A DNA stretch of 64,000 bases from Pontibacterium sp049599735 (GTDB lineage Bacteria; Pseudomonadota; Gammaproteobacteria; Pseudomonadales; Balneatricaceae), in assembly GCA_049599735.1 (NCBI GenBank), contig JBMYOX010000005.1, positions 1-64,000 of the forward strand, written 5' to 3'. Each line of letters starts with the position of its first letter. The stretch's first letter is position 1. This document shows positions 60,573 to 64,000 of the stretch, one piece after another. The notes beneath the pieces are model-generated. The model made no database searches. It saw nothing but the letters and a program-made list of their open reading frames with translations, and was not told the DNA's origin. The translations under genes were made by a program, and so were the position numbers.

Positions 60573-61601
60573 TCAAAAATTATCATCTGACTTTGATAGA
60601 CCATGTAATCCAGATATCTCAATCAAGCGCCATAACTCATCGGCAGGATCGGCCCTTAGCCCGGAATCCTGCCCTTCAATCCTAACATCCAGCTTGTTTA
60701 TCTGGCATCGCTGCAACCACCCTCGTTCCACCAAGCGACTAATAGCAGCCTCATAGCGTTGCTCCGGTTTGTGATCGAACGGAAAAATAGAGGTTGCAGG
60801 CTTTGAGCTATAAATCGCTTCAGTCAGCATCGATAGACTATCCTCAGTACAAAACACCCTGTCCGCAGCACCCAAATAGCTCATCATGACTTTACGGGGC
60901 TGCTGGCTATACCAGGTTGCATCCGCCAGTGTATCTTTGTGCAGGCCATCCGCCAGGATTTGCTCCACATGAGCGCCAGTTCTGCGAGAGGTTGTTACCA
61001 GCCATTGAATAGAGCATTGATCAGCCAGCAGATTCATTTTTTCTGCAAGGGAGGCCCAGTCATTCTCGCTATAAAGATACTCTCGAGTACTGCCTCCGAT
61101 TAATAAAGCCCACAACGGTTTGTGGTGCTGTTGCTTCAAAGCAGCACCCGCATCCTTTAACCCCTCACGATTAAAAGGTACCGGTGCCAGTGGCATCAGT
61201 ATATTGTTGTCACTGCCCGTGGGCTCAATGGTAAAAACTTTTGAAAACAGCCCAGCCTTCAATCCACGCAACGATCCAATAAAGTAGTTCTCACAGTGAA
61301 ATCGAGTTGCCAACGCTATGTTCAAATAGGCAGTATTACCACCCGTTGAGACAATCAGATCAGGATGCCGAGTCGGTAATTCATATTGATACAGCTTACA
61401 AATTAATGACGAAAAAAACTGAGAGTTAGTATTAAGTAGCCCACGCAATAACTTACGTAACGGCTTAGCTCTCAAACGAACATCTATCCAGAAAAGTTCA
61501 ATATCAAAACCTTTCTCTAATGTCTGAACCAAACCTTTAGTTTGATTAAAGTGACCGGGCCGACCATCACTCAAGCACCAAACACATAATTTTTTTTTCA
61601 T
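60573..61601 (-). CDS. ELM1-family (mitochondrial fission ELM1-like) putative glycosyltransferase
   Basis: 342 residues. The N-terminal WCLSDGRPGHFNQTKGLVQ and the central PDLIVSTGGNTAYLNIALA, LLIGGSTREYLYSENDW and VFCTEDSLSMLTEAIYSSKP (20 residues) are the blocks of the ELM1 family, which has a GT-B-like fold. Bacterial members occur in LPS-core gene clusters, and some are thought to be sugar transferases, but the reaction is not established. It overlaps the upstream GT4 gene by ATGA. A distinct role in envelope glycan assembly is inferred from context. Confidence 0.75.
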   Translation of the reverse strand: MKKKLCVWCLSDGRPGHFNQTKGLVQTLEKGFDIELFWIDVRLRAKPLRKLLRGLLNTNSQFFSSLICKLYQYELPTRHPDLIVSTGGNTAYLNIALATRFHCENYFIGSLRGLKAGLFSKVFTIEPTGSDNNILMPLAPVPFNREGLKDAGAALKQQHHKPLWALLIGGSTREYLYSENDWASLAEKMNLLADQCSIQWLVTTSRRTGAHVEQILADGLHKDTLADATWYSQQPRKVMMSYLGAADRVFCTEDSLSMLTEAIYSSKPATSIFPFDHKPEQRYEAAISRLVERGWLQRCQINKLDVRIEGQDSGLRADPADELWRLIEISGLHGLSKSDDNF

Positions 61602-62620
61602 TTAACTGACATCATTTCCCTATAAAACTGATCGGTCTGCGCCAACATTGCATCAGTTGTCAGTGATTGTTGTGCCAATGAAAAAACGAGCTGGCACTGG
61701 CGAACCATATTATCTATATCATCAAGCGATCGTTTTATAAGATTCTCCAACGCCGCTTCATCACCACAATCACACAAACAAACCTCAGGTAAAACTTCCC
61801 GGGAGCCCGCCACTCGCGTCGACAACACCGGTACTTGCGCCAGCAGGGCTTCTACAAGCACAAGGCTGAAGCCTTCTCTCTCTGATGAAATAACCAGCAG
61901 GTCAGCGGCAGGCAGTAATGACCGGACATCAGGCCTGGCACCGACTAACTTAACCCGGTCAGCTAAGTCCAACTCATCTATTATCCCCTGCAAGCGAGAT
62001 TGCTCAGTCCCTTCTCCGATAAGTGCCAAATAACCAGGTTGTGATTGCCATGCACGAATTAACATATCATAGGCTTTTACGGGAACTAACCGTCCCACTG
62101 CGAAACATAAAGGCCTATCCTCTGGAAAGCCCCATTCTTTCAGCAAGCTTTCACGCGTATAAACAGGGCCATCATAAATATCAACACCATTATAGATCAG
62201 ACGTTTTATGGGGTGTTTAATCGGCTCTAATACTCCAGCACTGACACCAATCACGCCATCCATACGCTCAAACATTCCTGTTTTTCTCTTCTGGCTATGC
62301 ACCGTGGCAATACAGCAACCTGACACCCAGGATTTTACGGTCGCCAGTAGCGCTGCCGCTTTATTACCGTGCGCATGAATCAGATCCGGCTTAACCTGTC
62401 TTAATCTCAATATCAGTTTCAGGAGCAACCACGGATTACGACGGCTTAACCCCAGGGGCAACGCAATAAAATGAACGTTTTTATCCAAACGATTAGAATA
62501 TTTAGGATGCGCAATCAAAGTAACGCTATACAAGGTGGAAAACCGATTACATAAGGTAATTACGTGATTTTCCAAGCCCCCTTCTTCATTGCCACCCAGT
62601 AAAAAACAAAGTTTCATCAT
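61598..62620 (-). CDS. Glycosyltransferase family 4
   Basis: 340-residue retaining GT-B enzyme. N-terminal acceptor half LCFLLGGNEEGGLENHVITL (20 residues) and IHAHGNKAAALLATVKSW; C-terminal donor half FAVGRLVPVKAYDMLIRAW, LVGARPDVRSLLPAADLLVI (20 residues) and the EX7E motif in SEREGFSLVLVEALL. Probably adds a sugar in LPS core or capsule-like glycan synthesis. Two start ATGs lie side by side; the gene begins directly after the deacetylase stop (62621), so the two are coupled. Confidence 0.9.
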   Translation of the reverse strand: MMKLCFLLGGNEEGGLENHVITLCNRFSTLYSVTLIAHPKYSNRLDKNVHFIALPLGLSRRNPWLLLKLILRLRQVKPDLIHAHGNKAAALLATVKSWVSGCCIATVHSQKRKTGMFERMDGVIGVSAGVLEPIKHPIKRLIYNGVDIYDGPVYTRESLLKEWGFPEDRPLCFAVGRLVPVKAYDMLIRAWQSQPGYLALIGEGTEQSRLQGIIDELDLADRVKLVGARPDVRSLLPAADLLVISSEREGFSLVLVEALLAQVPVLSTRVAGSREVLPEVCLCDCGDEAALENLIKRSLDDIDNMVRQCQLVFSLAQQSLTTDAMLAQTDQFYREMMSVK

Positions 62621-63430
62621 CTATCCCCGCTGACCCGTACGCATACGAATCCGAAAGGCCAGATTGCCGTCTTTACCTGAAATTTTCACCCGTTTGAGCT
62701 CAAAACACGATGCCATAATATTTTCATCAATGCCTTCAACCGTGGTGACCGCCGTATCAAAACCTGCCTGCTGTACAATATCAGTATCTAATAGGTCATA
62801 AATTCCAAATGGATAGGCAAAACTCGATAACTGAGTGTCAAACTTTTGTTCGAGAGCCTGTTTGCTACCTGAAATTTCCTGAATTTTTTCAGCCTGATTT
62901 AAACGACTCAGATTAACATGTGTCCGGGTATGCCCACCCAGTTCCCAGCAGCCTGAATCAAGCATCTGCCTGACCTGTGCATCCGTCAGCTTTGTTTCAT
63001 CCTTAAGCTCACCACTGTTGTGATGGGCTTTTTTGCTCACCGACCAATCCCTGTCGAACCGATCCTGCACCAGATATAAGGTGGCTTTTGCGTTGTATTT
63101 CAGTAAAACAGGATGAGCATGAATAAAGTTATCTTCAAAACCATCATCAAACGTCAGTACAACGGTTTTAGGGGGCAAGGCATCAGGATTAACCAGCTCT
63201 GACATCAGAGCAAAGTAGTAACCGTTTTCAGATAACCAGCCAATTTGACTGTCGAACGCGGCAGGCCGTACGCGTAATTTATTAAATTTCGCACCGTCTC
63301 GATGCTCAGTGACCATGTGATACATCAAAATTCGTGGGTGATCCGAAGAAACTGATTGACGCCACCAGCCATAGCGCAGACTAAACAGGATAAACAGTAA
63401 TAAAAGCCCCGCGATCAACACAAACATCAC
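62621..63430 (-). CDS. Membrane-anchored polysaccharide deacetylase (NodB-like)
   Basis: 269 residues. One N-terminal membrane helix (about 2-19) then a NodB-fold carbohydrate esterase 4 domain: RILMYHMVTEHRDG, VVLTFDDGFEDNF with the Asp95-Asp96 pair, and ELGGHTRTHVNLS with the histidine metal ligands. Likely removes N- or O-acetyl groups from an envelope glycan, with the active site in the periplasm if the helix is an anchor. It overlaps the upstream glycosyltransferase by ATGA. The target glycan is unknown. Confidence 0.88.
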   Translation of the reverse strand: MMFVLIAGLLLLFILFSLRYGWWRQSVSSDHPRILMYHMVTEHRDGAKFNKLRVRPAAFDSQIGWLSENGYYFALMSELVNPDALPPKTVVLTFDDGFEDNFIHAHPVLLKYNAKATLYLVQDRFDRDWSVSKKAHHNSGELKDETKLTDAQVRQMLDSGCWELGGHTRTHVNLSRLNQAEKIQEISGSKQALEQKFDTQLSSFAYPFGIYDLLDTDIVQQAGFDTAVTTVEGIDENIMASCFELKRVKISGKDGNLAFRIRMRTGQRG

Positions 63431-64000
63431 TCACACAGCTCCCGATACACCGCCAGCGTTTGCTTCAGCATCTCTGTTTTCAGAAAGGCGGAGTTGGCGG
63501 CTAGCTTGTCGTCCGTGCTTAATACCTCTGTGACCGTCGCAGCCAGCGCCTGTTGATCACTCAACAGCACCCGCCCCTGTGGATAAACAGCCGCCAGTAT
63601 TTCACCCACACCGCCATGGTCATAACCCACCACCGGCACCCCCATACTCAGGGCTTCGGCAACGGTGCGGCCAAAGGATTCCGGTTTGGTTGAAAGTGAC
63701 AGTACCAAGTCCGATACGGCGTAAATATCCCGGATATCCGAGCGTGCGCCGGTAAAGGTTATATCGTTTTCTAAACCTTCATCCTTAACCCGCTGATAGA
63801 GTTCCTGAGCGTAAGACTGACGCTTGGGGTCTTCTCCTCCCACAATCAGCGCATGTACGGGCACGTCTTTCGCTTTAAGGGCTTTTACCAGGTCAATCAG
63901 ATCATTATGACCTTTCAGACGTGTCAGGCGACCTGCCAGGGTGATAACTTTTTTACCCGCCAGTTGTGGAAAATCTTGCTGCCACTGGCTTAACCAGCTT
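63427..64000 (-). CDS. Glycosyltransferase family 4, C-terminal part (cut by window edge)
   Basis: The reading frame stays open to the right edge, so only the last about 191 residues are seen; an internal GTG is not the true start. The donor-binding domain is clear: VITLAGRLTRLKGHNDLIDL (20 residues) near the edge, HALIVGGEDP, FTGARSDIRDIYAVSDLVLS (20 residues), PESFGRTVAEALSMGVPVVG (20 residues) with the EX7E motif as E..E in this block. First visible gene of the leftward deacetylase-GT4-ELM1-GT4 operon; its own promoter lies beyond the window. Confidence 0.9.
   Translation of the reverse strand, partial: SWLSQWQQDFPQLAGKKVITLAGRLTRLKGHNDLIDLVKALKAKDVPVHALIVGGEDPKRQSYAQELYQRVKDEGLENDITFTGARSDIRDIYAVSDLVLSLSTKPESFGRTVAEALSMGVPVVGYDHGGVGEILAAVYPQGRVLLSDQQALAATVTEVLSTDDKLAANSAFLKTEMLKQTLAVYRELCE

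Noticed and set aside
1..64000. tRNA, rRNA or transposase genes
   Set aside because: Intergenic gaps were read for tRNA-like cloverleaf ends and IS-type termini; none was convincing.

Overview
The window is chromosomal DNA of a gammaproteobacterium with moderate GC content. It has a lipopolysaccharide-bearing envelope (waaA, msbA, a LpxL-type acyltransferase, an O-antigen ligase-like protein), ubiquinone (ubiE, ubiJ), type IV pilus retraction motors (pilT, pilU) and TonB. Gene order in most blocks resembles Pseudomonas and related Oceanospirillales-type marine bacteria. The exact genus cannot be read from the sequence. No rRNA, tRNA, CRISPR array, transposase or prophage was found.

Layout. 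0-11.6 kb: malic enzyme, a secreted nuclease, rpmE and then priA, argS, a SPOR protein, hslVU, a DUF971 protein, ubiE and ubiJ. 11.6-16.9 kb: a leftward group (yceH, nitronate monooxygenase-like, hemJ, FAH-family hydrolase, MFS transporter) with a divergent LysR regulator. 16.9-22.2 kb: ppnP, serA, a host-attachment-family protein, a hotdog thioesterase and malate synthase G. 22.3-27.7 kb: a leftward central-carbon cluster tkt-epd-pgk-fba. 28-34.2 kb: metK, a cyclic-di-GMP phosphodiesterase, rsmE, gshB and tonB. 34.4-37.7 kb: yqgF-pyrR-pyrB-pyrC', where pyrC' lacks metal ligands of dihydroorotase. 37.8-46.6 kb: pilT-pilU leftward, then yggS-proC-yggT-metX-metW-DUF4426-rdgB-hemW. 46.7-49.2 kb: a type II restriction-modification island. 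49.2-54.2 kb: leftward lptM-lysA-dapF-DUF484-xerC-HAD hydrolase, with cyaY opposite. 54.2-64 kb: envelope glycolipid genes (waaA, msbA, acyltransferase, ligase, three glycosyltransferases, an ELM1-family protein, a polysaccharide deacetylase); the last gene runs off the right edge.

The part most likely to be accessory is the restriction-modification island. It has a cytosine-5 methyltransferase with an N-terminal excisionase-type helix-turn-helix, a strong promoter whose spacer is a near-palindrome (a candidate autoregulatory operator), a convergent PD-(D/E)XK nuclease, a clean terminator between them, and an imperfect 18-19 bp direct repeat flanking the pair. It lies exactly between two conserved gene blocks. 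Other points worth a look are an rpmE terminator hairpin lying inside the signal-peptide codons of the next gene, a sigma-32-like promoter before hslVU, a 6-copy in-frame 9-bp repeat in tonB, the absence of ubiB after ubiJ and of yqgE before yqgF, and an ELM1/deacetylase/glycosyltransferase operon of unknown glycan product.
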